64,000 nt of DNA, from positions 2,356,001-2,420,000 of the forward strand of contig NZ_JQMS01000001.1 of NCBI RefSeq assembly GCF_000744835.1, written 5' to 3'. This stretch comes from Flavobacterium sp. 83. GTDB taxonomy: Bacteria; Bacteroidota; Bacteroidia; Flavobacteriales; Flavobacteriaceae. A model generated the notes under the pieces. The model made no database searches. It worked only from the letters and a program-made list of their open reading frames with translations, and was not told the origin of the DNA. Made by a program: the position numbers and the translations under genes. This document shows, piece after piece, positions 16,775 to 26,443 of the stretch (positions within the stretch are counted from its first letter, which is position 1; each line of letters opens with the position of its first letter).

Positions 16775-19462
16775 ATGAAAAAAAACATTCTGATTTTACT
16801 ATTCATTTGTTTCAATGCAATAGCTTTTGGACAAACAGAACTTCGAAATCTTACTGTCGAAAATGCAAGTAATCCAATTGGTATTGGAGTAAAAACACCA
16901 CGTTTTAGTTGGCAATTGGTTTCTAATAAAAGAAACGTAAAACAAACGGCTTACGAAATTCAGGTTAAAGAAGGAAATACTACCGTTTGGTCTTCCGGAA
17001 AAGTGACTTCGGAAGCGTCTATTTTTAATAAATATGCCGGTTCGCCATTAGTATCTAATGCGAAATACATTTGGCAAGTACGCGTTTGGGATAATCAAGG
17101 CAAGTCTTCTAAATGGGCAACAGCTTCTTTTGGAACTGCTTTACTTCATTCGAATGAATGGAAAGCAACTTGGATTGGATCTGGGTTAAAAAGCGATACC
17201 GTAAATGGTGTTGTACCCATGTTCAGAAAATCATTTTTGGCCAATAAAAAAATAGCTTCCGCAAAAGTGTATGTAACTTCAAGAGGTTTGTATGAGGTTC
17301 AAATCAACGGGAAACGAATGGGAGATTCCTATTTATCTCCAGGTTGGACCAGTTATGATAAGCACTTACAATACCAGACGTATGATGTTTCTGATTTGCT
17401 TTCAGAAGGGAAAAATGCCATTGGAGTATTGTTAGGAAGTGGTTGGTACCGCACGCGTTTAGGTTGGGAAAACAGGCAAAATATTTATGGAAAAGAAACG
17501 GCGCTGCTTTTTCAAATGGTAATTAAATACACTGACGGAACAACTGAAACGGTAGTTTCTGATACTTCTTGGAAATCGAGCAATAGTCACATTATCTCTT
17601 CTGAAATTTATAACGGCGAAGTTCAAGATGCCCGTTTGGAACAAAAAAACTATAGTGTTGCTAATTTTGATGATAGCAAATGGACAAACGTTGTTAACAA
17701 AGACTTTCCAACAAATTATATTACGGCTGCCATCAATGAGCCAATTCGCAAACACGAAAATTTAAAACCAATAGCTGTTTTGACTTCTCCAAAAGGGGAA
17801 ACAATTTTGGACTTTGGTCAAAACCTGGCAGGTTGGGTAAAAGTAAGTGTTCAAGGAAAAGCGGGTGATATCATCAAACTTTCTCACGTAGAAATGTTGG
17901 ACAAAAAAGGAACTCCTTATTTTGAAAACTTACGTTCTGCCAAAGCACAAGCTACTTACACTTTAAGTGGTAATGGAATTGAAACTTTCGAACCTCATTT
18001 TACGACTTTTGGTTTTCGTTATTTAAAAGTAGAAGGAATTACAGGGAAAATAAACCCAAATGATTTTACGGCAATTGCATTATATTCTGACATTAAAAAA
18101 ACGGGTGCTTTTGAAACTTCAAATGCATACCTAAACAAATTACAATCTAATATTCAATGGAGCCAAAGAGGGAATTTCTTGGACGTACCTACAGATTGTC
18201 CACAACGGGACGAACGTTTAGGCTGGACCGGTGATGCCGAAGTATTTTCAAGAACAGCTTCTTTTAATTTTAATGTGGATCAGTTTTTTGCAAAATGGCT
18301 AATTGATGTTGCGGCAGACCAAAAAGAAAATGGAGCAGTGCCATTTGTTATTCCAAATGCTTTGAAAGGATCTTTTTTTGATATGCCTGTTGGAGCTGCA
18401 GGTTGGTCGGATGCCAGTGTTATTATTCCGTACAATATGTATGTGAGTTTTGGCGACAAGGAAATCGTAGAAAGACAATATCCAAGCATGAAAGCGTATT
18501 TAGGCTATGTGCAAAGTACTGCCAAAAATGATTTGTGGAATACTGGTTTTCAGTTTGCAGATTGGTTGAGCTATAGAGTGGATGATTCGAAAGGGATGAT
18601 AGGAATGAAATCCGCTATTACCGATAACTATTTGGTTGCCCAATGTTTCTATGCCTACAATACTCAAATTATGATAAAAGCCGCTACTTTATTGGGTAAA
18701 ACCGATGAAGTACAGGAATATCAAGCGCTTTTGGAACGCATAAAGAAAGCATTTCAAACCGAATATATGACAGCATCAGGCAAGTTAATTTCGGAAACAC
18801 AAACTGCTTATATTTTGGCTTTACAATTTGATATGTTACCAGAAAACTTAAGAGCGCAAGCGGTTGATCGTTTGGTAAAAAATATCGAAAGTTATGAGTA
18901 TCATTTGACTACCGGATTCTTGGGAACACCTTTTTTAAATCCCGTTTTGACCCGTTTTGGACGAAATGACGTGGCTTACAAATTGTTGCTTCAAGACACC
19001 TATCCTTCATGGTTGTATCCAATAAAAGCGCACGGAGCGACTACAATTTGGGAACGTTGGGACTCGATGAAACCGGACGGTACTTTTCAAGATCCAAGCA
19101 TGACTTCCTTTAATCATTACGCGTATGGTGCAGTGGGAGATTGGATGTATAGAACAATTACAGGTATTGATACTAAAGAAGCCGAAGGTGCAGGATATAA
19201 ATCAATTATTATTAAACCTGAACTTGGTGGAAATTTGACGTATGCCAAAGCAAGTTTAGAAACAAATTATGGTTTAGTTTCTTCTTCTTGGAAAATAGAA
19301 AAGAACAAATTTATTCTTGATGTTGAAGTTCCTGCAAACACAAATGCTACGATTGAATTTCCAACAAATAAAATAGAAACTATAAAAGAAAACAATGCTG
19401 TTTTAAATGTAAAAACTAAAACAGTTGGTTCAGGAAAGTATCATTTTGAAATGGAACTTTAA
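16775..19462 (+). CDS. GH78 alpha-L-rhamnosidase, exported
   Basis: 895 residues with a signal peptide ending AFGQ. The domain order is typical of GH78: an N-terminal fibronectin-like region (PRFSWQL, YEIQVK), two beta-sandwich domains (about 125-440), an (alpha/alpha)6 barrel (about 445-790) and a C-terminal beta domain. The family signature DVPTDCPQRDERLGWTGDAE is at 470-489. E480 is the probable general acid, and E760 in TIWERWD is a probable base. It hydrolyses terminal alpha-L-rhamnosyl bonds. Having both GH78 and GH106 in one island suggests complementary linkage preferences. It follows the esterase by 28 bp in the same unit. Confidence 0.95.
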   Translation: MKKNILILLFICFNAIAFGQTELRNLTVENASNPIGIGVKTPRFSWQLVSNKRNVKQTAYEIQVKEGNTTVWSSGKVTSEASIFNKYAGSPLVSNAKYIWQVRVWDNQGKSSKWATASFGTALLHSNEWKATWIGSGLKSDTVNGVVPMFRKSFLANKKIASAKVYVTSRGLYEVQINGKRMGDSYLSPGWTSYDKHLQYQTYDVSDLLSEGKNAIGVLLGSGWYRTRLGWENRQNIYGKETALLFQMVIKYTDGTTETVVSDTSWKSSNSHIISSEIYNGEVQDARLEQKNYSVANFDDSKWTNVVNKDFPTNYITAAINEPIRKHENLKPIAVLTSPKGETILDFGQNLAGWVKVSVQGKAGDIIKLSHVEMLDKKGTPYFENLRSAKAQATYTLSGNGIETFEPHFTTFGFRYLKVEGITGKINPNDFTAIALYSDIKKTGAFETSNAYLNKLQSNIQWSQRGNFLDVPTDCPQRDERLGWTGDAEVFSRTASFNFNVDQFFAKWLIDVAADQKENGAVPFVIPNALKGSFFDMPVGAAGWSDASVIIPYNMYVSFGDKEIVERQYPSMKAYLGYVQSTAKNDLWNTGFQFADWLSYRVDDSKGMIGMKSAITDNYLVAQCFYAYNTQIMIKAATLLGKTDEVQEYQALLERIKKAFQTEYMTASGKLISETQTAYILALQFDMLPENLRAQAVDRLVKNIESYEYHLTTGFLGTPFLNPVLTRFGRNDVAYKLLLQDTYPSWLYPIKAHGATTIWERWDSMKPDGTFQDPSMTSFNHYAYGAVGDWMYRTITGIDTKEAEGAGYKSIIIKPELGGNLTYAKASLETNYGLVSSSWKIEKNKFILDVEVPANTNATIEFPTNKIETIKENNAVLNVKTKTVGSGKYHFEMEL

Positions 19463-19560
19463 TTTTTTTTGCGAGGAACTGTAAAAAAGTATAAATAACT
19501 ACTCCCACATTCGTATCACGTCTGAGAGGGTCGGGGAGAGGAAAAAAAAGGTGTTTTTAT

Positions 19561-19606
19561 AAGGACTGTATAGGACTGTTTTGTTTTAGATATTCTCTTA
19601 TTTTAC
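19561..19606 (+). promoter_or_regulatory. Rhamnose-type promoter box 3 (upstream of rhaT operon)
   Basis: Here the two halves are nearly exact copies: AGGACTGT (from 19562) and, 10 bp later, AGGACTGT in TAGGACTGTT (19571-19580). The box ends 18 bp before a -7-like TATTTTAC (19599-19606). The spacer (TTGTTTTAGATATTCTCT) is close to that of box 1. This marks a new start of transcription for the catabolic genes. Confidence 0.65.
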
Positions 19607-19643
19607 AACACCAGAATCACTAACCATAAATTATTAATATTAA

Positions 19644-20693
19644 ATGGAATCAATACTCGGAATTCTTTTTCACTCGATAGGAGGTTTCTCCTCAGGGAGT
19701 TTTTATATGCCTTTCAAAAAGGTAAAAGGTTGGGCTTGGGAAAGCTATTGGATCGTAGGTGGGTTTTTCTCTTGGTTGGTAGTTCCGCCAATTGCAGCCT
19801 ATTTAACCATTCCTGGTTTTGCCGAAATTATTAGTGCAGCAGTTCCAACAGTAAAAGCAGTTACCTATTCTATGGGATTGATTTGGGGAATAGGAGGACT
19901 TACGTATGGTCTTGGTGTACGCTATTTGGGAATGTCATTAGGGAATTCCATTACATTGGGTTTTTGTTCTGCTTTTGGAGCATTAGTACCTTCTATTTAT
20001 TATAATTTTTATCCAGTTGCAGGTAAAGTTTCTTTTACCGATATGCTTTCTAATACTGGTGGTCAAGTTGTTTTGCTAGGTGTATTGGTTTGTCTTATGG
20101 GTATTGCTATTTCTGGAAAAGCAGGAATGCTCAAAGAAGCAGATTTTGCTACGGGACATGAGGGTAAAGACAAAGATTTTAGCCTGGTAAAAGGATTGAT
20201 TATAGCTGTAATATCAGGTATTCTGAGTTCGTTTTTCAATTTTGGAATAGAAGCAGGAAAACCAATGGCTGATGAGGCAGTAAGACAGGGCTTTAATCCT
20301 TTGTTCCAGAATAATGTTACTTATGTAGTGTTGCTTTGGGGTGGATTGACTACCAACTTTATTTGGTGCATGTACCTAAATTTCAAAAACAAAACTTTTG
20401 GAGATTATACAAATACTGAAACTCCAATAGCTAAAAATACTTTTTTCTCAGCCATTGCAGGTACGATGTGGTTTTTACAATTCTTCTTTTATGGAATGGG
20501 CGAAAGCAAATTGGGTAACGGAGCCAGTTCTTGGATTTTACACATGGCAACTATTATTCTAACGGCTAACTTTTGGGGATTTTATCTCAAAGAATGGTCT
20601 GGGGTGTCCAAAAAAACTTTTAGAACATTCCTTTGGGGTATCGGTCTTATCATGGCTTCAATCTTTTTGGTGGGCATTGGAAATTCACTTTAA
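19644..20693 (+). CDS. rhaT: L-rhamnose/H+ symporter RhaT
   Basis: 349 residues with about ten hydrophobic helices and the RhaT family pattern from the first residues: ILFHSIGGFSSGSFYMPFKK, GWAWESYWIVGGFFSW, then GLTYGLGVRYLGMSLGNS. It imports L-rhamnose with a proton across the inner membrane, after periplasmic rhamnosidases release it. Codon and length match the family (about 340-350). It is the first gene of the unit running to lutC, and promoter box 3 lies just upstream. The next gene starts 46 bp downstream. Confidence 0.97.
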   Translation: MESILGILFHSIGGFSSGSFYMPFKKVKGWAWESYWIVGGFFSWLVVPPIAAYLTIPGFAEIISAAVPTVKAVTYSMGLIWGIGGLTYGLGVRYLGMSLGNSITLGFCSAFGALVPSIYYNFYPVAGKVSFTDMLSNTGGQVVLLGVLVCLMGIAISGKAGMLKEADFATGHEGKDKDFSLVKGLIIAVISGILSSFFNFGIEAGKPMADEAVRQGFNPLFQNNVTYVVLLWGGLTTNFIWCMYLNFKNKTFGDYTNTETPIAKNTFFSAIAGTMWFLQFFFYGMGESKLGNGASSWILHMATIILTANFWGFYLKEWSGVSKKTFRTFLWGIGLIMASIFLVGIGNSL

Positions 20694-20739
20694 TAATCAA
20701 AAAATAAGATACTTTTTATATCACTTTTAATATAACACT

Positions 20740-22881
20740 ATGTCAAATATAAATACAAATAACATGACTTTTCAGCACGTAAGCTACCTTTGGGATGAAG
20801 CTAAAGCTAAGGAATTAGCAGGAGATGAAGTAGCACTTTTCATTTATCGCTCTAATTTATTAGGAGCCGATTTGAGATTAACGAACTATGGAGGTGGAAA
20901 CACTTCGGTAAAAATTACTGATAAAGACCCATTAACAGGAACTGATTCTGAAGTAATGTGGATCAAAGGTTCTGGTGGAGACATTGGGACATTAACAAAA
21001 TCAGGTTGTGCGGCACTTTATTTAGAAAGACTTCGCAATTTGGAAAACGTATACAGAGGGATCGAATTTGAAGATGAAATGGTGGAATTATTCAATCACT
21101 GTATTTTTGACTTAGCGTCAAAAGCACCTTCAATTGATACCCCTTTACACGGTTTCTTGCCTTTCAAACATATTGATCACTTGCACCCAGATGCGGCTAT
21201 TGCTATTGCTGCTGCAAAAGACGGAGCGAAAATCACCGAAGAATTATTCAACGGAGAAATCGGTTGGGTGGGATGGCAACGTCCAGGTTTCGACTTGGGT
21301 TTACAAATGCGTGCTTGTCTGGAAGAAGCGGAAGCAAAAGGAAAAAAATTAAAAGGAGTAATGTTAGGTTCTCACGGTTTGTTTACTTGGGGAGACACTT
21401 CTTATGAAAGTTATGTCAATACGCTTGAAGTAATTGAAAAATGTGCCGAATATCTGGAAAGCAACTATGGTAAAAACCGTGCTGTTTTTGGAGGTCAAAA
21501 AATAGAAAGTTTAGATGTGGCTGCACGTCAATTGAAAGCGGCTAAAGTAGCTCCGATATTACGTGGTTTCTGTTCCTCAGAGCGCAAAATGATTGGTCAT
21601 TATACCGATGATGCCAGAGTATTGGAATTTATTAATTCGAATGATTTAGAGAAATTGGCTCCGCTTGGAACGTCTTGTCCAGACCATTTCTTGCGTACAA
21701 AAATTAGTCCTTTGGTATTGGAGTTAGATCCAAACGAAGATTTATCTGATGTGGAAGCAATCAAAGCAAAATTAACTCCTGCATTTGAAGCGTACCGTAA
21801 GATGTATTCAGACTATTACAATACGTGTAAGAAAGCGAATTCACCAGCGATGCGAGACCCAAATCCTGTGGTAATTTTATATCCAGGAGTTGGGATGTTC
21901 ACTTTCGCAAAAGATAAAACAATGGCGCGTTTAGCATCAGAATATTACATTAATGCGGTAAACGTGATGAAAGGTGCGGAAGCTGTTTCAGAATATACTT
22001 CGTTGCCGCGTCAGGAAGCTTTTGATATTGAATATTGGTTGCTTGAAGAAGCTAAATTGCAACGTATGGCAAAACCAAAAGCGTTGTCAGGGCGAATCGC
22101 TTTGATTACAGGTTCTGCGGGCGGGATAGGTAAAGCTATCGCAAAAAGATTTGCAGAAGAAGGTGCTTGTGTAGTTATCAATGACATCAATGAGGAACGT
22201 TTAGAAGGAGCTACAGCTGATTTTATAAAAACTTTTGGTAAAGATGCCGTTTCAAGTGCTTTGCTAAACGTAACCGATGAAAAAAGTACTGAAAAAGCAT
22301 TGGATGCTGCTTGTTTGGCCTTTGGAGGAGTAGATATTGTAGTAAATAATGCTGGAATCAGTATCTCAAAATCGATTGCAGAACACAGTTTAGAAGACTG
22401 GGATAAATTATATGATATCTTGGTTAAAGGGCAATTTATTGTCTCTAAAGCTGGAATAGAAGTAATGCGCAAACAAGGATTTGGTGGCGATATTGTAAAC
22501 ATCGTATCCAAAAATGCAGTAGTTGCAGGGCCAAATAACCCTGGTTATGGTTCCGCCAAAGCAGCTCAGGCACATTTAACACGTTTAATGGCTGCCGAAT
22601 TAGGTGCTGATAAAATTCGTGTGAATACCGTAAACCCTGATGCAGTAATCTCTGATTCCAATATTTGGTCAGGTGGTTGGGCAGAAGGTCGTGCCAAAGC
22701 GTATGGCGTTACGGTAGCTGAATTGCCGGCTTACTATGCAAAACGTACGTTGTTGAATGAAATTATATTACCGGATGATATTGCTAATGCCTGTTTTGCA
22801 TTTGTAGGTGGTTTGTTGAATAAATCAACAGGAAATGCCTTAAATGTTGATGGTGGAGTTGCAATGGGCTTTTATAGATAG
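20740..22881 (+). CDS. rhaEW: Bifunctional rhamnulose-1-phosphate aldolase / L-lactaldehyde dehydrogenase
   Basis: 713 residues combining two enzymes. Residues about 30-420 form a class II aldolase/adducin domain with metal-binding His clusters (DTPLHGFLPFKHIDHLHPDA, GSHGLFTWG). It splits L-rhamnulose-1-phosphate into dihydroxyacetone phosphate and L-lactaldehyde. Residues about 448-713 form a short-chain dehydrogenase with the nucleotide motif TGSAGGIG, VNNAGIS and the catalytic Y603xxxK607. It should oxidise L-lactaldehyde to L-lactate with NAD. This is the RhaEW fusion type known from other bacteria, unlike the separate RhaD of Escherichia coli. It is followed by the isomerase gene after a 173-bp gap containing a hairpin. 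Confidence 0.95.
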   Translation: MSNINTNNMTFQHVSYLWDEAKAKELAGDEVALFIYRSNLLGADLRLTNYGGGNTSVKITDKDPLTGTDSEVMWIKGSGGDIGTLTKSGCAALYLERLRNLENVYRGIEFEDEMVELFNHCIFDLASKAPSIDTPLHGFLPFKHIDHLHPDAAIAIAAAKDGAKITEELFNGEIGWVGWQRPGFDLGLQMRACLEEAEAKGKKLKGVMLGSHGLFTWGDTSYESYVNTLEVIEKCAEYLESNYGKNRAVFGGQKIESLDVAARQLKAAKVAPILRGFCSSERKMIGHYTDDARVLEFINSNDLEKLAPLGTSCPDHFLRTKISPLVLELDPNEDLSDVEAIKAKLTPAFEAYRKMYSDYYNTCKKANSPAMRDPNPVVILYPGVGMFTFAKDKTMARLASEYYINAVNVMKGAEAVSEYTSLPRQEAFDIEYWLLEEAKLQRMAKPKALSGRIALITGSAGGIGKAIAKRFAEEGACVVINDINEERLEGATADFIKTFGKDAVSSALLNVTDEKSTEKALDAACLAFGGVDIVVNNAGISISKSIAEHSLEDWDKLYDILVKGQFIVSKAGIEVMRKQGFGGDIVNIVSKNAVVAGPNNPGYGSAKAAQAHLTRLMAAELGADKIRVNTVNPDAVISDSNIWSGGWAEGRAKAYGVTVAELPAYYAKRTLLNEIILPDDIANACFAFVGGLLNKSTGNALNVDGGVAMGFYR

Positions 22882-22914
22882 GGTTTTTAGATGTTTGTTT
22901 TTTAGATTGATTTG

Positions 22915-22943
22915 TCTAACGTCCCTATATTTAGGGCGTTAGA
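22915..22943 (+). other. Intercistronic hairpin between rhaEW and rhaI
   Basis: TCTAACG-T-CCCTA (22915-22927) pairs with TAGGGCGTTAGA (22932-22943) with one bulged T. There is no T-run after it, so it is more likely an mRNA-processing or stability element than a terminator. It sits in the longest gap of the catabolic unit. Confidence 0.5.
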
Positions 22944-23054
22944 TTTGTCTAAATTTGTAAACAAGTTCTTTTAAAAATTTAAATTGTTTTAATAATATGC
23001 TTCATCCATCAACTTCTTTTAAAGAAGTTTTTTATTTACCTTAAAAAAATTACT

Positions 23055-24329
23055 ATGTTAATTGATTCCAATAAAATAGCCTCTCACAATGAAGATTTAA
23101 TAAAATCTCATACCAATAAATTGGTTTTCACTGCATCAGAAATTGGTGAAACCGAAAGTATTATCCAAAAATTAATTGATTTCCAAATCGCAATTCCATC
23201 TTGGGCTTTAGGAACAGGAGGAACTCGTTTTGGTCGTTTTCCAGGTGGAGGAGAACCACGTTCTTTAGAAGAAAAAATTGAAGATGTAGGTTTGTTACAC
23301 GCTTTGAACAATGCTTCGGGTGCCATATCGTTACACATTCCTTGGGATATACCAACGGATTACCAAGCAATCAAAAACTTAGCGGCACAACACAACTTAA
23401 AATTTGATGCGGTTAATTCGAATACGTTTCAAGACCAAGCGAGTCAAGAATATTCGTATAAATTCGGTTCGTTGCAAAACGTAAATAAAGCAGTTCGTAA
23501 ACAAGCGATTGCCCATAATATCGAAGTGATTCAACAAGGAATTGCTTTGGGTTCTGAATCATTAACAGTTTGGCTTGCTGACGGTTCTTGTTTTCCGGGA
23601 CAATTGAATTTCCGTAAAGCCTACCAAAATACATTGGAAAGTTTAGAAGAAATTTATGCTGCATTGCCATCAAACTGGAAACTGTTTTTAGAATACAAAT
23701 GCGCGGAACCTAATTTTTATTCAACTACAGTGGCTGATTGGGGACAATCGTATTCTTATGTGAAAAAATTAGGAGACAAAGCCTTCACTTTGGTTGATTT
23801 GGGTCACCATTTACCGAATGCTAATATTGAGCAAATTGTTTCTTTATTATTGATGGAAGAAAAATTAGGTGGTTTCCACTTCAATGATTCGAAATATGGC
23901 GATGATGATTTAACGGCCGGTGCATTAAAACCATACCAATTATTCTTGATTTTCAACGAATTGGTAGAAGGTATGGATGCCAGAGGAATGAATCATGCTA
24001 AAGATTTAGGTTGGATGATTGATGCTTCTCATAATGTAAAAGATCCTATGGAAGATTTATTGCAATCGGTAGAAGCCATTATGGTTGCTTATGCACAAGC
24101 ACTTTCAGTTGACCGAAAAGCATTGGAAATCGCACAAAATGAAAATGATGTCGTGACTGCACAAGAGATTTTGCAAAATGCTTTCCGCACAGACGTTCGC
24201 GCCTTAGTTGCCGAAGCACGTTTGCGTTCTGGAGCTGCATTAAATCCGGTTGGTTTATACCGTGATTTAGCGGTAAGAAAGGAACTTATCAATGAAAGAG
24301 GATTCAAAACAGTAGCGACAGGCTTGTAA
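23055..24329 (+). CDS. rhaI: L-rhamnose isomerase (RhaI type)
   Basis: 424 residues, a TIM-barrel sugar isomerase of the RhaI family typified by the Pseudomonas stutzeri enzyme (about 430 residues) rather than the Escherichia coli RhaA type. Visible motifs are PSWALGTGGTRFGRFPGGGEP (about 48-68), the metal-ligand candidates E213 in FLEYKCAEP, D248 in LVDLGHH and H275 in FHFND. These three match P. stutzeri ligand positions at a constant offset of six. It converts L-rhamnose to L-rhamnulose in the cytoplasm. It starts with ATG at 23055 and is followed by the kinase gene after 13 bp. Confidence 0.95.
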   Translation: MLIDSNKIASHNEDLIKSHTNKLVFTASEIGETESIIQKLIDFQIAIPSWALGTGGTRFGRFPGGGEPRSLEEKIEDVGLLHALNNASGAISLHIPWDIPTDYQAIKNLAAQHNLKFDAVNSNTFQDQASQEYSYKFGSLQNVNKAVRKQAIAHNIEVIQQGIALGSESLTVWLADGSCFPGQLNFRKAYQNTLESLEEIYAALPSNWKLFLEYKCAEPNFYSTTVADWGQSYSYVKKLGDKAFTLVDLGHHLPNANIEQIVSLLLMEEKLGGFHFNDSKYGDDDLTAGALKPYQLFLIFNELVEGMDARGMNHAKDLGWMIDASHNVKDPMEDLLQSVEAIMVAYAQALSVDRKALEIAQNENDVVTAQEILQNAFRTDVRALVAEARLRSGAALNPVGLYRDLAVRKELINERGFKTVATGL

Positions 24330-24342
24330 AAACCAATCAAAA

Positions 24343-25704
24343 ATGAATGTAGTAGCGATTTTTGATATTGGTAAAACAAACAAAAAAGTCTTTCTGTTTA
24401 ATGAAAACTATCAAATTGTTTGGGAAAGATCTGCAAATCTTGCCGAAACTGTGGATGAAGATGGTTTCCCTTGTGAAGATATTGCTGAACTCAGAAATTG
24501 GATTGTTTATCGATTGTCTGAAATAAAGGAATTAAAAGAATATGTTTTAAAAGCGATAAATTTCAGCACTTACGGAGCCAGTTTTATTTACGTGGATGAA
24601 AAGGGTAACTCTTTAACACCATTATATAATTATCTAAAACCATATCCCGAGGCGCTAAAAAATAAGTTTTATGATACATACAAAGGAGAAGAAGCTTTTG
24701 CTTTAAAAACGGCTTCTCCTGTTTTAGGAAGTTTAAATTCTGGAATGCAGATTTACCATTTGAAAGAGGAAAATCCAGATTTATTTGAGAAAGTGAAATA
24801 CTGTTTGCACTTGCCACAATATTTAAGTTCTCTCTTGACCGGAAAATATTTTGCAGATATTACCAGTATCGGTTGTCATACCAATCTTTGGAATTTCAAG
24901 AAGATGAAATATCACAAATGGCTTAAGAAAGAAAATATTGCTGATAAAATTCCGCGTATTCATGATGCTGGAGATACTTTAAATATAATAGGAGATATAG
25001 CTGTAGGAGTAGGATTGCATGATAGTTCTTCAGCAATTATTCCTTATATGATAAATTTCACAGAGCCATTCGTTTTGTTGTCAACAGGAACCTGGAGTAT
25101 TTCCATGAATCCTTTCAATGATACACCATTAACTTTTGATGAAATGCAATACGACTGTTTGTGTTATTTGCAATACAAAGAAAAGCCAGTAAAGGCAGCT
25201 CGCTTGTTTGCCGGTAATGAGCATGAAGTGCAAACTAAAAAATTAGCAACTCATTTTGGAGTGCCATTAGACACATATAAAGAGGTCGCTTTCAATAAAG
25301 ATATTATTTCTAAATTGAGAGAAATTAACCTCAAAAATTATTCTTCAAAGGTTGATAAATATATAATTCTTCGAGAATCTCCTTTTGAAAAGAGAAATCT
25401 AAGTGATTTTAAAGATTACGAAACTGCCTATCATCAATTGATGTTGGATATAGTTGCACAGCAAATACTTTCAACTAATCTAGTGATTCATAATAGCCCT
25501 GTTAAAAAGGTATTTGTAGATGGCGGTTTTAGCAAAAACGCTATTTTTATGAATTTGCTTGCAGAAGCTTTCCCTAAAATAGAAGTATATGCCGCTTCTA
25601 TGGCGCAAGCCAGCGCTCTAGGTGCTGCCTTAGCTATTCATAAAAATTGGAATCCAAAACCGATTCAAAATGATATGATTGATTTAAAATTTTACAAACA
25701 TTAA
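24343..25704 (+). CDS. rhaB: FGGY-family sugar kinase, probable L-rhamnulokinase
   Basis: 453 residues of the FGGY carbohydrate kinase family. The N-terminal ATP-binding stretch FDIGKTNKKVFLF, the central LLSTGTWSISMNPF and the C-terminal DGGFSKNAIFMN with ASALGAAL are clear family signatures. The genomic position directly after the isomerase and in one unit with the aldolase supports L-rhamnulose as substrate, giving L-rhamnulose-1-phosphate. The sequence is divergent from Escherichia coli RhaB, so substrate assignment rests largely on context. The stop is followed by the lutA start after 1 bp. Confidence 0.88.
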   Translation: MNVVAIFDIGKTNKKVFLFNENYQIVWERSANLAETVDEDGFPCEDIAELRNWIVYRLSEIKELKEYVLKAINFSTYGASFIYVDEKGNSLTPLYNYLKPYPEALKNKFYDTYKGEEAFALKTASPVLGSLNSGMQIYHLKEENPDLFEKVKYCLHLPQYLSSLLTGKYFADITSIGCHTNLWNFKKMKYHKWLKKENIADKIPRIHDAGDTLNIIGDIAVGVGLHDSSSAIIPYMINFTEPFVLLSTGTWSISMNPFNDTPLTFDEMQYDCLCYLQYKEKPVKAARLFAGNEHEVQTKKLATHFGVPLDTYKEVAFNKDIISKLREINLKNYSSKVDKYIILRESPFEKRNLSDFKDYETAYHQLMLDIVAQQILSTNLVIHNSPVKKVFVDGGFSKNAIFMNLLAEAFPKIEVYAASMAQASALGAALAIHKNWNPKPIQNDMIDLKFYKH

Positions 25705-25705
25705 T

Positions 25706-26443
25706 ATGCGAATTGGACTTTTTATACCGTGTTATGTGGACCAATTTTATCCAAAAGTGGCTATTGCAACCTATGAATTATTACAGAAATTAGGCTGTGA
25801 TGTTCGTTTTCCAATGAAACAAACGTGCTGTGGACAGCCAATGGCCAATAGTGGGTACGCCCATTTGACTAAAGGTTGTGATGCTAATTTTATGGCTAAT
25901 TTTGCCGAATTTGATTACATTGTTTGTCCTTCTGGAAGTTGTGTATTGCATGTGAAAGAGCATTTGCATGATGAAAATAATGAAGAACTGGCTTCTAAAA
26001 TGAGAAAGCGAGTTTTTGAGTTAACCGAGTTTATCACCGATGTTTTGAAAGTGGAAACGATAGTTGGAAATTTTCCTTACAAAGTAGGAATGCATCAAAG
26101 TTGTCATGGACAACGTGGGTTGAAGCTTTCGCAAATGAGTGAATTGAATGCACCATTTTTTTCTAAACCGGAACAATTGCTAAGCAAAATAAAAGGAATT
26201 AATCTGGTTTCATTGAGTCGAAAAGATGAATGTTGTGGATTTGGGGGAACTTTTTGTGTAACCGAAGAAGCAATTTCTGTAAAAATGGGCCAGGACCGTA
26301 TAAAGGACCATGAAGCCCATCAGGTAGATTACATTACTGGTGGTGATATGTCTTGTTTAATGCACTTAGAAGGTATTTTGAAAAGACAAAAAAGCCCGAT
26401 ACAAATTATTCACATTGCCGAAATATTAAACGCTACTGTATGA
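25706..26443 (+). CDS. lutA: LutA-type L-lactate oxidation subunit (CCG Fe-S oxidoreductase)
   Basis: 245 residues with two cysteine-rich CCG domains: CYVDQF with QTCCGQPMANSG in the first half, and HQSCHGQRGL with ECCGFGGTFCV in the second. This is the LutA/YkgE subunit of the LutABC (LldEFG) complex that oxidises L-lactate to pyruvate and passes electrons to the respiratory chain. It lies 1 bp after the rhamnulokinase gene and overlaps lutB by 4 bp (ATGA), so translation is coupled. Its place in the rhamnose unit fits L-lactate formed from L-lactaldehyde. Confidence 0.95.
   Translation: MRIGLFIPCYVDQFYPKVAIATYELLQKLGCDVRFPMKQTCCGQPMANSGYAHLTKGCDANFMANFAEFDYIVCPSGSCVLHVKEHLHDENNEELASKMRKRVFELTEFITDVLKVETIVGNFPYKVGMHQSCHGQRGLKLSQMSELNAPFFSKPEQLLSKIKGINLVSLSRKDECCGFGGTFCVTEEAISVKMGQDRIKDHEAHQVDYITGGDMSCLMHLEGILKRQKSPIQIIHIAEILNATV

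Noticed and set aside
26353..26439. A longer LutB beginning inside lutA
   Set aside because: The extension is the lutA 3' end in another frame, and ATG 26440 gives the standard LutB start with an ATGA overlap.
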